64,000 bases of DNA, from NCBI RefSeq assembly GCF_034372165.1, contig NZ_CP139698.1, positions 1,488,001-1,552,000 on the forward strand, given 5' to 3'. This document shows positions 35,189 through 44,805 of this stretch, piece after piece (position 1 is the first letter of the stretch; every line of letters begins with the position of its first letter). The notes beneath the pieces are model-generated. The model was given only the letters and a program-made list of their open reading frames with translations, had not been told where the DNA came from and made no database searches. The position numbers and the translations under genes were made by a program. Origin of the DNA: Christiangramia sp. OXR-203. GTDB taxonomy: Bacteria > Bacteroidota > Bacteroidia > Flavobacteriales > Flavobacteriaceae.

Positions 35189-35717
35189 AATTTTGATTGT
35201 TTAATGATTTGATGTTTTCAACTTGTTCTAAAACTTGGCTAAGTAGATCTATTCGCTGCTGGAAATTTTGAATCATGGCGTGTATCACTCTTTTATCATT
35301 TCCACTTTCTAGAAGATCATTCTCCATTGTTTTATATCGATTTTCCAGTTTTTTTAATTGCTGAAGGGCATCCTTGATGATCGCCTGAGTTTCAGGAGTA
35401 GCTTCCGCATTTAGAGCGATGAGTTCTTTTTCAATTAATCCTGAATAAAATTGCTGAGTCTGCCTCATTTCAGGAGAAATACTTGCCAGATCTGATTGGT
35501 TTTCCTGGTTAAAATTATTGGATAGTAACAGCACCAAGGCCAATACTGCAGCGATACTCAATAATCCTATCCAGATCTTTCCTGAGTTGCTCCCAGCTTT
35601 TTCTGACTTTTTAGTTTTTTCCAGCTTACGGGCAAACTTTTCGCGATGATCTGTTTGCGGTTCTTCGATGTCAAAATTTGCAGACTCGAAGAATTCTTCA
35701 AATTCATTATCTCTCAT
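35169..35717 (-). CDS. putative anti-sigma factor (single-pass membrane protein)
   Basis: A 182-residue protein: a cytoplasmic N-terminal segment with EFFESANFDIEEPQTDHREKFARKL, one membrane helix at about residues 48-66 (IWIGLLSIAAVLALVLLL), and a periplasmic coiled coil. The position directly after the sigma gene, overlapping it by 11 bases, and the topology fit an anti-sigma factor. No zinc-binding ZAS motif was seen, so this is inference. Confidence 0.6.
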   Translation of the reverse strand: MRDNEFEEFFESANFDIEEPQTDHREKFARKLEKTKKSEKAGSNSGKIWIGLLSIAAVLALVLLLSNNFNQENQSDLASISPEMRQTQQFYSGLIEKELIALNAEATPETQAIIKDALQQLKKLENRYKTMENDLLESGNDKRVIHAMIQNFQQRIDLLSQVLEQVENIKSLNNQNYESNTI

Positions 35718-36261
35718 GTTGCTGCAATTTTTTTCTTAAACTTTCTTTAGCTCTGGAAATCATCGTTCTACAGTTTCCGTATGAAATTTTCATAATCTCA
35801 CCAATTTCTTCCTGATCAAATCCTTCAATAAGATGTAGTGTTAGACAAACTCTGTAGTTTTCTTTCAAATTCTTTAATGCGTTAAGCACTAATTTCACTT
35901 TGTCATTGGTATAATCATCGATTACCAAACCACAAGAGTCCTGTTCATTTCTTAGCTCATCATTATAAGAAACCTCCGCCAACTTTTTGGATTTGTTCAA
36001 AGCAGTGATACTTTGATTGATCACGATACGTTTCAGCCAGGCACCAAAGGTGGCATCCTCGTTAAAACTTTCTATTCTTGTAAAGGCCTTTAAAAACGAT
36101 TCCTGCATAATATCTTCAGCTTCAGCAGAATGTCCTGTAATTCTATAGGCGGTATTGTACATTGCTTTGTAATACCGATCATAGATTTCCATCTGCGCAC
36201 GTTGTTCTCCTTGACGGCAACGGGCAACAAGATCATTAATATGTGTGATGGTTGGTGTCAA
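35707..36261 (-). CDS. ECF-family RNA polymerase sigma factor
   Basis: A 184-residue sigma factor. Region 2 contains ARCRQGEQRAQMEIYDRYYKAMYN and AEDIMQESFLKAF; region 4 contains LTLHLIEGFDQEEIGEIM and a helix-turn-helix with NCRTMISRAKESLRKKL. The only start consistent with the conserved N terminus is TTG 36261, because TAA lies directly before it; this may limit its translation. It heads a four-gene overlapping operon with the putative anti-sigma factor and two solenoid proteins. Confidence 0.88.
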   Translation of the reverse strand: MTPTITHINDLVARCRQGEQRAQMEIYDRYYKAMYNTAYRITGHSAEAEDIMQESFLKAFTRIESFNEDATFGAWLKRIVINQSITALNKSKKLAEVSYNDELRNEQDSCGLVIDDYTNDKVKLVLNALKNLKENYRVCLTLHLIEGFDQEEIGEIMKISYGNCRTMISRAKESLRKKLQQHER

Positions 36262-36419
36262 TTAATGTCTGGTTTCTATATTAAAGATGGGAATAATTAA
36301 AGATTGTTACACTTTCTGAAAATAAATTTATAAGTAAGGCGTGGCATAGGAATTGAATATTTGATATTGCAAAACTATAGAAAGCTCCAATGCATTGCAT
36401 TTCAAGGCTTTTAACGAAC

Positions 36420-36451
36420 GTCACCAAATTACTTAAATTTAATCTGGTGAC
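36420..36451. promoter_or_regulatory. inverted repeat between the sigma gene and lon
   Basis: GTCACCA (36420-36426) and TGGTGAC (36445-36451) are separated by 18 AT-rich bases, just before lon and divergent from the sigma operon. It may be an operator. A TGACAGTTTG sequence beginning in the right arm recurs within the first codons of lon (near 36497). Confidence 0.4.
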
Positions 36452-36471
36452 AGTTTGACTTAAATACAATT

Positions 36472-38922
36472 ATGGCTAAAACAAAGTTTACTAATATTGA
36501 CAGTTTGTCATTTCAGGGAATAGATGAAGATGCAGAATTGATTCCTTTAATGACACCTGAAGATGAAGAAGAAATTAATAAAGAAAATCTTCCGGAAACC
36601 TTACCAATTCTACCTCTTAGAAATACGGTTTTATTTCCAGGAGTTGTAATTCCTATTACGGCGGGTAGAGATGCTTCTATTAAGCTTATTAATGAAGCGA
36701 ATAATGGAAGTAAGATCATTGGCGTCGTTTCTCAGAAGGACGAGGAAGTAGAGAATCCAACTTCAAAGGATATTAATAAGGTTGGAGTAGTTGCACGTAT
36801 TCTTCGAGTGTTGAAAATGCCTGATGGTAATACAACAGTTATTATTCAGGGTAAAAAGCGCTTCCAGATCACACAGGTGGTGACCGAAGAACCTTATATG
36901 AATGCTACCGTCGCTGAGGTTCCTGATAATCGTCCTGAGAAGGATAATGCTGAATTTGGAGCGATCATAGAATCTATCAAGGACCTTGCGCTTCAAATTA
37001 TCAAAGGGAGTCCTAATATTCCTTCGGAAGCTTCCTTTGCGATCAAAAACATAGAAAGTAATTCTTTCCTTATCAATTTTGTTTCTTCTAATATGTCTCT
37101 ATCTGTTTCTGAAAAGCAGAAGTTACTGGAGATGAACGATCTTAAAGAAAGAGCACTTTCCACGCTGAAGCATATGAATACTGAGAACCAGAAACTCGAA
37201 CTTAAAAATGATATTCAGAGCAAGGTTCAAAGTGATATGAGTCAGCAGCAAAGAGAATATTTCCTTCACCAGCAAATGAAGACCATCCAGGAAGAGCTTG
37301 GGGGAGTTTCTCATGAAGGTGAAATTGTAGAAATGCGTGATCGCGCAAAAGACAAGCAATGGGATGAGGATGTTCAGAAACATTTTGAGAAAGAACTTTC
37401 CAAGATGCAACGTATGAATCCGCAGGTTGCAGAATATTCCATACAAAGAAATTACCTGGACCTGTTCCTGGATCTTCCATGGAACGAGTTTAGTAAAGAT
37501 AAATTCGATCTAAAAAGAGCTAAGAAAATTCTTGATCGTGATCATTATGGTCTTGATGATGTGAAAAGAAGGATCATAGAATATCTTGCAGTTTTAAAGC
37601 TGCGAAACGATATGAAGTCTCCAATTCTTTGCCTATATGGACCTCCCGGAGTTGGTAAAACTTCTCTTGGAAAGTCGGTAGCGGAAGCACTTGGTAGAGA
37701 ATATGTGAGGATTTCTTTGGGTGGTCTAAGAGATGAAGCAGAAATACGCGGACATAGAAAAACCTACATTGGTGCTATGCCAGGTAGAATTATTCAAAGT
37801 TTAAAGAAAGCCGGAACCAGCAATCCTGTTTTTGTTCTGGATGAGATCGACAAATTAAGTATGGGAAATGCTGGAGACCCTTCTTCAGCATTACTCGAAG
37901 TACTGGATCCTGAGCAGAATTCAGAATTTCATGACAACTTCCTCGAGATGGGATTTGACCTATCCAAGGTGATGTTTATCGCTACCTGTAATTCATTGAA
38001 TACAATTCAGCCAGCACTAAGAGACCGAATGGAAATTATCAATGTGACAGGTTATACGATTGAGGAGAAAGTAGAGATCGCAAAAAGACATTTACTTCCG
38101 AAGCAATTAGAAGAACACGGTCTGACTGCAGAACATCTTAAAGTTGGTAAAAAGCAACTTGAGAAAATTGTTGAAGGTTATACCCGGGAATCTGGAGTGA
38201 GATCTCTGGAGAAACAAATAGCCAAAGTGGTTAGATATGCAGCCAAGAACATTGCAATGGAAGATGAATATAATATCAAATTAAACGAAGAAGATATTAT
38301 TGAAATTCTTGGAAGTCCCAAAATGGAGCGTGATAAATATGAGAACAATGATGTTGCTGGTGTAGTTACCGGACTTGCCTGGACTCAGGTGGGTGGTGAT
38401 ATTTTGTTTATCGAATCTATTCTTTCTAAGGGTAAGGGGAATCTTAGTATTACCGGAAATCTGGGGAAAGTGATGAAGGAATCGGCCACTATCGCTATGG
38501 AATATATCAAAGCGAACGCAGATGATCTCGGAATCGATGCCTCAATTTTTGAGAAGTATAATGTACATATACACGTCCCAGAAGGCGCAACCCCTAAGGA
38601 TGGTCCTAGTGCAGGTATCACCATGCTTACTTCTCTTGTATCCCTATTTACTCAGAAGAAAGTTAAAAAGAGTATTGCCATGACCGGCGAGATCACTTTA
38701 CGAGGAAAGGTTCTACCCGTTGGCGGAATTAAGGAAAAGATCCTGGCGGCCAAAAGAGCCCGTATTAAGGAATTGATCCTTTGCGAAGAAAATAAGCGAG
38801 ATATCGAGGAGATTAAGGACGTATATTTAAAGGGTCTAACCTTTCATTATGTAAGGGATATGAGCGATGTCATAGATATTGCCATTACCAAGCAGGCGGT
38901 AAGAAACGCTAAGAAATTATAG
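36472..38922 (+). CDS. lon: ATP-dependent protease Lon
   Basis: An 816-residue LonA protease. The N-terminal substrate domain begins with [18 protein letters not shown], followed by a coiled coil, then AAA+ with Walker [10 protein letters not shown] (Lys396) and Walker [10 protein letters not shown]. The C-terminal protease has Ser713 in [10 protein letters not shown] and Lys756 as catalytic dyad. It degrades misfolded and regulatory proteins in the cytoplasm. All motifs are intact. Confidence 0.95.
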   Translation: MAKTKFTNIDSLSFQGIDEDAELIPLMTPEDEEEINKENLPETLPILPLRNTVLFPGVVIPITAGRDASIKLINEANNGSKIIGVVSQKDEEVENPTSKDINKVGVVARILRVLKMPDGNTTVIIQGKKRFQITQVVTEEPYMNATVAEVPDNRPEKDNAEFGAIIESIKDLALQIIKGSPNIPSEASFAIKNIESNSFLINFVSSNMSLSVSEKQKLLEMNDLKERALSTLKHMNTENQKLELKNDIQSKVQSDMSQQQREYFLHQQMKTIQEELGGVSHEGEIVEMRDRAKDKQWDEDVQKHFEKELSKMQRMNPQVAEYSIQRNYLDLFLDLPWNEFSKDKFDLKRAKKILDRDHYGLDDVKRRIIEYLAVLKLRNDMKSPILCLYGPPGVGKTSLGKSVAEALGREYVRISLGGLRDEAEIRGHRKTYIGAMPGRIIQSLKKAGTSNPVFVLDEIDKLSMGNAGDPSSALLEVLDPEQNSEFHDNFLEMGFDLSKVMFIATCNSLNTIQPALRDRMEIINVTGYTIEEKVEIAKRHLLPKQLEEHGLTAEHLKVGKKQLEKIVEGYTRESGVRSLEKQIAKVVRYAAKNIAMEDEYNIKLNEEDIIEILGSPKMERDKYENNDVAGVVTGLAWTQVGGDILFIESILSKGKGNLSITGNLGKVMKESATIAMEYIKANADDLGIDASIFEKYNVHIHVPEGATPKDGPSAGITMLTSLVSLFTQKKVKKSIAMTGEITLRGKVLPVGGIKEKILAAKRARIKELILCEENKRDIEEIKDVYLKGLTFHYVRDMSDVIDIAITKQAVRNAKKL

Positions 38923-38928
38923 ACTAAG

Positions 38929-38952
38929 AAGCCCCGAAAGGGGCTTTTCTTT
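38929..38952 (+). terminator. terminator of lon
   Basis: AAGCCCC, GAAA tetraloop and GGGGCTT (38929-38946), then T-rich bases. Confidence 0.85.
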
Positions 38953-39012
38953 TGGATATATACCTAGTAAAAAGTTTAAAAATTTACCTTTGTAATTAGA
39001 AGTTTAGAGAAT

Positions 39013-39711
39013 ATGAGCAAGAAAATAACGATCGCCATCGACGGCTTTTCTTCAACGGGCAAAAGCACTGTTGCAAAAGGACTGGCTAAAAAATTGAATT
39101 ATGTATACGTCGATACCGGCGCCATGTATCGCGCGGTGACTTTGTATATGATGCGAAAGCTATTTGTTTCAGATACTAACTTCGATGAAGAAGCGATCAT
39201 CAGGCATTTGCCTTTTGTTAGTTTAAAATTCATTTTCAATGAAGAAAAAGGTTTTGGTGAAATGTATCTGAATGGTGAAAATGTTGAGAAAGAAATTCGA
39301 TACATGGAAGTTTCGGAACAGGTGAGTAAGGTTGCAGCTGTTACAGATGTTCGAAAAATGCTTGTAGACCAGCAGCAGGAGATGGGAAAAGAGAAAGGTG
39401 TTGTCATGGATGGGCGCGACATAGGGACCGTAGTTTTTCCAGATGCTGAGCTAAAGATCTTTATGACAGCTTCTACTGAAAAAAGAGCCCAACGAAGATA
39501 CGATGAGCTTATTGAAAGAGGTGATGAGGTGGAATTTGACGCGGTCTTGAAAAATGTGAAGGATCGTGATTTTATGGATTCAACGCGGGAAGATTCGCCG
39601 CTAATCCAGGCTGAAGACGCCGTGGAATTTGATAATTCTGAAATGGACCTGGAAGAGCAATTTGATAAGATCTTAGAGATCGCTAATAAACGAATTGATG
39701 AGGTGAGCTAG
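39013..39711 (+). CDS. cmk: cytidylate kinase
   Basis: A 232-residue nucleoside-monophosphate kinase that phosphorylates CMP and dCMP. The P-loop is DGFSSTGKSTVAKGLA, with DTGAMYRAV, MDGRDIGTVVFPDA and a lid with RAQRRYDEL. It precedes rpsA, the classical cmk-rpsA pairing. A TACCTTTG -7 box lies at 38985-38992. Confidence 0.93.
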   Translation: MSKKITIAIDGFSSTGKSTVAKGLAKKLNYVYVDTGAMYRAVTLYMMRKLFVSDTNFDEEAIIRHLPFVSLKFIFNEEKGFGEMYLNGENVEKEIRYMEVSEQVSKVAAVTDVRKMLVDQQQEMGKEKGVVMDGRDIGTVVFPDAELKIFMTASTEKRAQRRYDELIERGDEVEFDAVLKNVKDRDFMDSTREDSPLIQAEDAVEFDNSEMDLEEQFDKILEIANKRIDEVS

Positions 39712-39737
39712 TCACTTGATTTATAAAGAATAAAACC

Positions 39738-39775
39738 TCCGCAATTAATCTAAGTATTAGTTGCGGATTTTTATT
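39738..39775 (+). terminator. terminator of cmk
   Basis: CCGCAATTAAT pairs with ATTAGTTGCGG (one G-T pair) across a 6-base loop, followed by T-rich bases. Its right arm overlaps the -33 box of the rpsA promoter. Confidence 0.75.
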
Positions 39776-39791
39776 TAGTTATGTATTTTTG
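39761..39791 (+). promoter_or_regulatory. rpsA promoter
   Basis: TTG (39761-39763), 20 bases, TATTTTTG (39784-39791): a full match to the Bacteroidetes consensus. Transcription would begin near 39798, giving a leader of about 120 bases. Confidence 0.7.
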
Positions 39792-39854
39792 CACTCCTTT
39801 TTTGGCAGAATACCGGGAATCCAAAAAGGGTTGAAAATCAAAACTATAAACAAC

Positions 39855-39900
39855 TTCTGTAGTTTCTGTTTTGCTGAAAGATTTCCGAAGAAACACAGAA
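39855..39900 (+). promoter_or_regulatory. leader hairpin of rpsA
   Basis: TTCTGT-A-GTTTC (39855-39866) pairs with GAAAC-ACAGAA (39890-39900), giving 11 pairs with one bulged A and a 23-base loop. It ends ten bases before the Shine-Dalgarno. It may be the site for autogenous control by S1. Confidence 0.5.
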
Positions 39901-39909
39901 TACAAATTT

Positions 39910-39914
39910 AGGAG
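39910..39914 (+). promoter_or_regulatory. Shine-Dalgarno AGGAG of rpsA
   Basis: AGGAG six bases before the ATG. Flavobacterial genes rarely use such a site because the 16S rRNA tail is sequestered in their ribosomes, so its presence here is notable. Confidence 0.6.
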
Positions 39915-39920
39915 TCAGTA

Positions 39921-41771
39921 ATGGCTGAAGAAAACACAAACAAAGAATCTCAGGAAATCGAAGTACAAGATGTTGCCGGTATGGCAAATGAGTCTCAACC
40001 TGACGCAGAAACGCAACAGGCAAACCCTGAGAAATTTCTAGAAGAATTTAACTGGCACAATTACGAAGAAGGAATTGATCCTATCGACGATAAGAAGCTG
40101 GAAGAATTCGAAAAACTAGTAGCTGAAAATTTCGTTGACACTTTAGATGACGAGGTTGTAACAGGAAAAGTAATTAATATTACAGATCGTGATGCAATCA
40201 TTGATATCAATGCAAAGAGTGAAGGTGTTATTTCTCTAAACGAATTTCGTTACAACCCAGACCTTAAAGAAGGTGATGAAGTTGAAGTACTTATTGACGT
40301 TCGTGAAGATTCTACAGGTCAGTTGATCCTTTCTCACCGTAAGGCGAGAGTGATCAAGGCATGGGAAAGAGTAAATACAGCACATGATGAAAGTCTTGTT
40401 GTAAATGGATTCATTAAATGTCGTACCAAAGGTGGTATGATCGTAGACGTATTTGGTATTGAAGCTTTCCTTCCAGGATCGCAAATCGATGTGAAGCCAA
40501 TTCGTGATTACGATGCTTACGTTGGAAAGAACATGGAATTCAAAGTTGTAAAGATCAACCACGAATTTAAAAACGTTGTTGTTTCTCACAAAGCGCTTAT
40601 CGAAGCAGATATCGAAGAGCAGAAGAAAGAGATCATTGGACAGCTTGAAAAAGGTCAGGTACTTGAAGGTACTGTTAAGAATATTACTTCTTACGGTGTA
40701 TTCGTTGACCTTGGAGGTGTTGATGGACTTGTTCACATTACAGACCTTAGCTGGTCTAGAATCAACCATCCAAATGAGATCGTTGAACTAGATCAAAAAC
40801 TTAACGTTGTAATTCTTGATTTTGATGAGTCTAAGTCTAGAATTCAGTTAGGTCTTAAACAACTTAGCCAGCACCCATGGGATGCGCTTAGCGAAGATCT
40901 TAAGGTTGGTGACAATGTAAAAGGTAAAGTAGTTGTAATCGCAGATTACGGTGCATTTATCGAAGTTGCTGAAGGTGTTGAAGGTCTTATCCACGTTTCT
41001 GAAATGTCTTGGAGCACGCACTTGCGATCAGCTCAGGATTTCGTAAATGTTGGTGATGAGGTTGATGCTCAAATCCTTACTTTAGATAGAGAAGACAGAA
41101 AAATGTCTCTTGGTATCAAGCAATTGAGCCAGGATCCATGGACTGATATCACTACTAAATATCCTGTTGGGTCAAGACATGAAGGTATCGTTCGTAACTT
41201 CACTAACTTCGGAGTATTCGTTGAGTTAGAAGAAGGAATCGACGGACTTATTTATATCTCTGATCTTTCATGGACCAAAAAGATCAAGCACCCATCTGAG
41301 TTTACAAACGTAGGTGATAAGCTTGAAGTTGTAGTTCTTGAACTGGATGTTGATGGTAGAAAACTTAGTCTTGGTCACAAGCAGATCGAAGATAACCCTT
41401 GGGATAAGTATGAAGCCGACTTTGGAGTTGGAACAAAACATACTGCTGAGATCACTGAGATCGTAGACAAAGGTGCAACTATCGACTTCAATGAGGATAT
41501 TACTGCATTCGTTCCACAGAGACATCTGGAGAAAGAAGACGGTTCTAAACTTAAGAAAGGTGAAGAAGCAGAATTCCAGATCATTGAATTCAATAAAGAA
41601 TTCAAAAGAGTGGTAGCTTCTCATATGGTAATTCACAAAGAAGAAGAGCAAAAAATCGTTAAGCAGGCTGCTAAGAAATCAGCTTCGCAAAACAAGGACA
41701 ACGCCACTACAATTGGTGATGTTAATGCTGATCTTCAAGCGTTGAAAGACAAGATGGAAGGGAAGAGCTAA
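39921..41771 (+). CDS. rpsA: 30S ribosomal protein S1
   Basis: A 616-residue protein with six S1 RNA-binding domains. Domains 3-5 are the most regular (GTVKNITSYGVFVDLGG, GKVVVIADYGAFIEV, GIVRNFTNFGVFVELEEG, each ending in a DLSW/EMSW strand). It binds mRNA and the small subunit during initiation. An acidic N-terminal extension (residues 1-60) and a Lys-rich tail frame the domains. It follows cmk but has its own promoter and a structured leader. Confidence 0.95.
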   Translation: MAEENTNKESQEIEVQDVAGMANESQPDAETQQANPEKFLEEFNWHNYEEGIDPIDDKKLEEFEKLVAENFVDTLDDEVVTGKVINITDRDAIIDINAKSEGVISLNEFRYNPDLKEGDEVEVLIDVREDSTGQLILSHRKARVIKAWERVNTAHDESLVVNGFIKCRTKGGMIVDVFGIEAFLPGSQIDVKPIRDYDAYVGKNMEFKVVKINHEFKNVVVSHKALIEADIEEQKKEIIGQLEKGQVLEGTVKNITSYGVFVDLGGVDGLVHITDLSWSRINHPNEIVELDQKLNVVILDFDESKSRIQLGLKQLSQHPWDALSEDLKVGDNVKGKVVVIADYGAFIEVAEGVEGLIHVSEMSWSTHLRSAQDFVNVGDEVDAQILTLDREDRKMSLGIKQLSQDPWTDITTKYPVGSRHEGIVRNFTNFGVFVELEEGIDGLIYISDLSWTKKIKHPSEFTNVGDKLEVVVLELDVDGRKLSLGHKQIEDNPWDKYEADFGVGTKHTAEITEIVDKGATIDFNEDITAFVPQRHLEKEDGSKLKKGEEAEFQIIEFNKEFKRVVASHMVIHKEEEQKIVKQAAKKSASQNKDNATTIGDVNADLQALKDKMEGKS

Positions 41772-41795
41772 TTAACTCTCTCAGACATTAAATAT

Positions 41796-41830
41796 AAAAA
41801 CCTCCTTAGTTCGATAAGGAGGTTTTTTTT
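41796..41830. terminator. bidirectional terminator after rpsA
   Basis: AACCTCCTTA (41799-41808), a 6-base loop, TAAGGAGGTT (41815-41824), with A and T runs outside. It also serves the converging glycosidase gene. Confidence 0.9.
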
Positions 41831-41849
41831 ATATTCAATTTATCCGTTC

Positions 41850-43205
41850 TTAATTGGATATTATTTCCGCTTCATTTCCGGTTAATAGAAAAGATGAACT
41901 GCCTTTATCTTCCTGAGCTAAAATTTCTCCACTCACTTGATAATTGCCTTCAGGTAAGATGATTCTAACCTTCCATTCTGGCTGAAGCTGACTAATTTTA
42001 AAAGAAACTTTATCATTCAATTTCGAATAATGGATCGAAAGTGAGTTCTGCGCTATTTTTACATTTTCCAGAGAAACATTTTCCCACTCTCCTGGCATTT
42101 GTGGTTTGATCGTTACAAGTTTTTCGGAAGCCATTGGATCAATCCCAAAGAATTGCTGAATAATTGGAATTGCATAGCTGTAAATGGTCCATGCCTGAGT
42201 GATCATCCCATAATCCGGACTTACTTCGTACATACTTCCAGGGAAGGCATAGCTGAACGAACGGGTCATTTTCTTAAGATAACTCAATGCTTTATCAGGC
42301 CGGCCATAATTGTTTTCAGCAATTGCCTGAACTCCGGTTGGAAGTGTCATTACAGCCCCTGTATAGGAAAAACTTTTACTTCCTTTGAAACTTTCATTTC
42401 CTGTATCTGATGATTCATCGCGGTCTATCCCTGTTACAAATACCCCAAATGGATTCGTGTAAATTTCAGCTGTCTTTAGGGCTTTAATAGCTTTGGAAGA
42501 ATCTGCTATCTTCATTTCCATTGGAGTATTTACCACCCAATTATGGTGTAAAACGAAAGGGCGCGACTCGGCAGAGGGATTATTCTGGATATAAGCCTTT
42601 GTTTTCTTCAATTCTGATACAGACCAGGGTTTATTTAAGGTATCGGCTCTTACGATTGCATCATCAATTAATCTCAAAGCCTGGGAATCAGTACCAATGA
42701 AATCTGCGAAAGATTGAAATTCTTCAGACCAGAAATCGGAATTGATCTTGCGTTTTAAACTTTCGGAAATACGTTTGTAATCTTCACTTAAAGCATCCTG
42801 ATTCAATACTTTAGCGATTAGAGAAGCATCCTCGAATCCTTTCTGGGTATAAGAAGCAACATCGATCATTTCACTATCCAGTCCATGAATTTCCATCATT
42901 CCAAAGCCATCCGGAAAAAGATTTTTATTGGCATCGTTTTCGTTCATTAACCAGTTTAGACCTTTTTTAATGGTGGGAAAATATTTATTGAGGAAGCTAT
43001 GGTTACCGTTCCATTTATAGATCTCCCAGATCAACGAAGCGAACTGTGGGGTTTCATTAATATTTCCATTATTAAAAACAGCCCCATTTGTGGACAGTTC
43101 GTGGATAATACGGCCGTTTGAATTAATCGCCATAGATACGCTATCTAGTAATTTGATGGTTTTATCGACCGCTTCGGTCTGGCCAACCGCCATAAATCCT
43201 CTCAA
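41850..43205 (-). CDS. C-terminal catalytic part of frameshifted glycosidase
   Basis: A 451-residue frame counted from its first Met, though the frame itself is open up to the homopolymer near 43479. It contains helical pairs with acidic motifs (MEIHGLDSEMIDVASYTQKG, GIDRDESSDTGNESFKGSKSFSYTGAV) that fit an (alpha/alpha)6 barrel, and a C-terminal beta domain. ATG 43205 is an internal methionine, so this is not a natural start. Confidence 0.6.
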   Translation of the reverse strand: MRGFMAVGQTEAVDKTIKLLDSVSMAINSNGRIIHELSTNGAVFNNGNINETPQFASLIWEIYKWNGNHSFLNKYFPTIKKGLNWLMNENDANKNLFPDGFGMMEIHGLDSEMIDVASYTQKGFEDASLIAKVLNQDALSEDYKRISESLKRKINSDFWSEEFQSFADFIGTDSQALRLIDDAIVRADTLNKPWSVSELKKTKAYIQNNPSAESRPFVLHHNWVVNTPMEMKIADSSKAIKALKTAEIYTNPFGVFVTGIDRDESSDTGNESFKGSKSFSYTGAVMTLPTGVQAIAENNYGRPDKALSYLKKMTRSFSYAFPGSMYEVSPDYGMITQAWTIYSYAIPIIQQFFGIDPMASEKLVTIKPQMPGEWENVSLENVKIAQNSLSIHYSKLNDKVSFKISQLQPEWKVRIILPEGNYQVSGEILAQEDKGSSSFLLTGNEAEIISN

Positions 43206-43426
43206 TGCGTATTCGCTATCTACTCCAAACCACCAGGGGTAGTCTGGTACACCAGCGGTTATACCAGTTCCAATTTCAGGAACAGTCTGTACAAGCCATT
43301 CACAGTTGTACTTTAACCATTCAAATGTTTGCTGTATATTTTTATCTGAAATGGTTAACTTTGAATTTTGTGCAATCTGCTTGTATTTCTCCTTTTTATA
43401 GGTGATTTCACTTTTCAGGTTATTTT

Positions 43427-44251
43427 TTATATGGTTAAGATCCTTGAGAGAGTTTGAAACGGAAGTATATGATCCGGCAAAAAAAAAGTGATCATTTCAG
43501 ACTCCCCAGGCTCTATAGACAGATCATAGCCAAGAAGTGTTCCTGTCCCGATGCCACGATACTTCTTAGGGACATTTTGGTGATAGTCTGATTTTCTATC
43601 AGCTTTAAAGACCGCACTCCACGGGTTTATACTATCATTAATAATCCAGTAGTCATGATCACCGTGGTATACAGCACGATCTGGTGAATCCACCATATTA
43701 GTTCTTTCTCCCAGCCAGGTTGGTCTCAGATCTGAATATGCACTGAAATTAAATTTTAAGTTTCTCGATTCAGATCCTGTATTTTTAAGAATGAACTGAA
43801 TGGCCAGACTTTGTGTTGTGTCAGATACAAATTGCCATCGTTCTATTTCAATTTGTTTTTGCGCAAAATTGAAAGAATGCAGGCTGGCATATGGATAGTT
43901 AGTAAATAGTGCTGCATTATTTAATTCCAGGCTGTCCTGTTCTATTATAATCTCTGCTGAGACACCGTCAAAAAGTTTGATAGGATGATTCCAGATTCCA
44001 CCCATCTCTCCGTTAATATGCCATCCTATTTCAGGAAATGAGCCATCTTGATAGCCAACCATATATGTTCTTCTTCCTGAGGTAACAAACGGTGAATTTA
44101 GATAGGATTCTTTACCATTTATATGAGTTGATTCTTTTAAATGATCTTTTATCCTTACTTCATTCTGAGATATCACAAAATTGGAGAGAAAGATTATAGT
44201 TAGAAATGAAATTTTGTCAATCATATTGGACATAACAATATTATTTATCAT
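43427..44251 (-). CDS. N-terminal part of frameshifted glycosidase
   Basis: A 274-residue frame with signal peptide (MIDKISFLTIIFLSNFVIS; the start may be ATG 44251 or 44224) and a beta-sandwich of the kind that precedes the barrel in these enzymes. The last 20 residues or so after TFFLP are out-of-frame and not part of the original protein. Confidence 0.6.
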   Translation of the reverse strand: MINNIVMSNMIDKISFLTIIFLSNFVISQNEVRIKDHLKESTHINGKESYLNSPFVTSGRRTYMVGYQDGSFPEIGWHINGEMGGIWNHPIKLFDGVSAEIIIEQDSLELNNAALFTNYPYASLHSFNFAQKQIEIERWQFVSDTTQSLAIQFILKNTGSESRNLKFNFSAYSDLRPTWLGERTNMVDSPDRAVYHGDHDYWIINDSINPWSAVFKADRKSDYHQNVPKKYRGIGTGTLLGYDLSIEPGESEMITFFLPDHILPFQTLSRILTI

Positions 44252-44373
44252 CTTAATTTAAGGACAAATTCGCAAGTGAGTCATCTTATGACCTAATCTG
44301 AATATAAAAATTGCGAGTTACCGGACGAAATTTCTGATCGAATGTTCAGGAAGCTGTTAGTTCTTCTGTAAAA

Positions 44374-44805
44374 TTACTTTTCTGACCTATTTTCTGTTGA
44401 GAATATATTCTTCTGAAAGTTATTCATTAAATCCATGAGTTGATCTGCTTTGATAGGTTTAATAAGATAATTATCTACTTCACCATAACTCTTTGCCCTT
44501 TCTACATCATCTGGATCTACTGAAGAAGTTACTATATATATAACGACCTTTTTTGAACTTGGAATAGTTATGAACTCATCCAGAAATTGCCATCCATCCA
44601 TAATTGGCATATTCAGGTCCAGTAATATAACATCCGGAACTGATTTATTAGATATCATGATAGGCCGTAATTTGGTAATTGCTTCTTCACCATTTTTAAA
44701 TACCATAATACTCTCGGCAAAATTTGCCATTTCCATGATCCTTTTTGTGCCATAGATAAAAATTGGATCGTCATCTATAATACAGGCTATATCAACTTTT
44801 TTCAT
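44374..44805 (-). CDS. single-domain response regulator (CheY-like)
   Basis: A 143-residue receiver domain with IIDDDP acidic pocket, phospho-acceptor Asp in VILLDLNMP and the conserved Lys in YLIKPIKADQL. It has no output domain, so it acts by protein contact, like CheY. It overlaps the end of the PAS kinase gene by 14 bases, which makes that kinase its phosphodonor. Confidence 0.88.
   Translation of the reverse strand: MKKVDIACIIDDDPIFIYGTKRIMEMANFAESIMVFKNGEEAITKLRPIMISNKSVPDVILLDLNMPIMDGWQFLDEFITIPSSKKVVIYIVTSSVDPDDVERAKSYGEVDNYLIKPIKADQLMDLMNNFQKNIFSTENRSEK

Larger units (their letters stand above)
41850..44251 (-). pseudogene. secreted (alpha/alpha)6-barrel glycosidase, frameshifted in a T9 run
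   Basis: Two frames on the minus strand form one 800-residue protein if a single T is added to the nine-T run (plus-strand A at 43479-43487). The first 252 codons then join in frame with GCC GGA TCA and the whole C-terminal part. The N terminus has a signal peptide and a beta-sandwich (MVGYQDGSFPEIGW). The C-terminal part resembles glucoamylase/GH63/debranching-type barrels (PDYPWWFGVDSEYALRGFMAVG). The exact family and substrate are uncertain. The cause may be a sequencing error, a mutation, or phase variation. Confidence 0.75.

Noticed and set aside
37123-37480. Minus-strand frames within lon
   Set aside because: Shadow frames of a long conserved gene, with no start context or homology.
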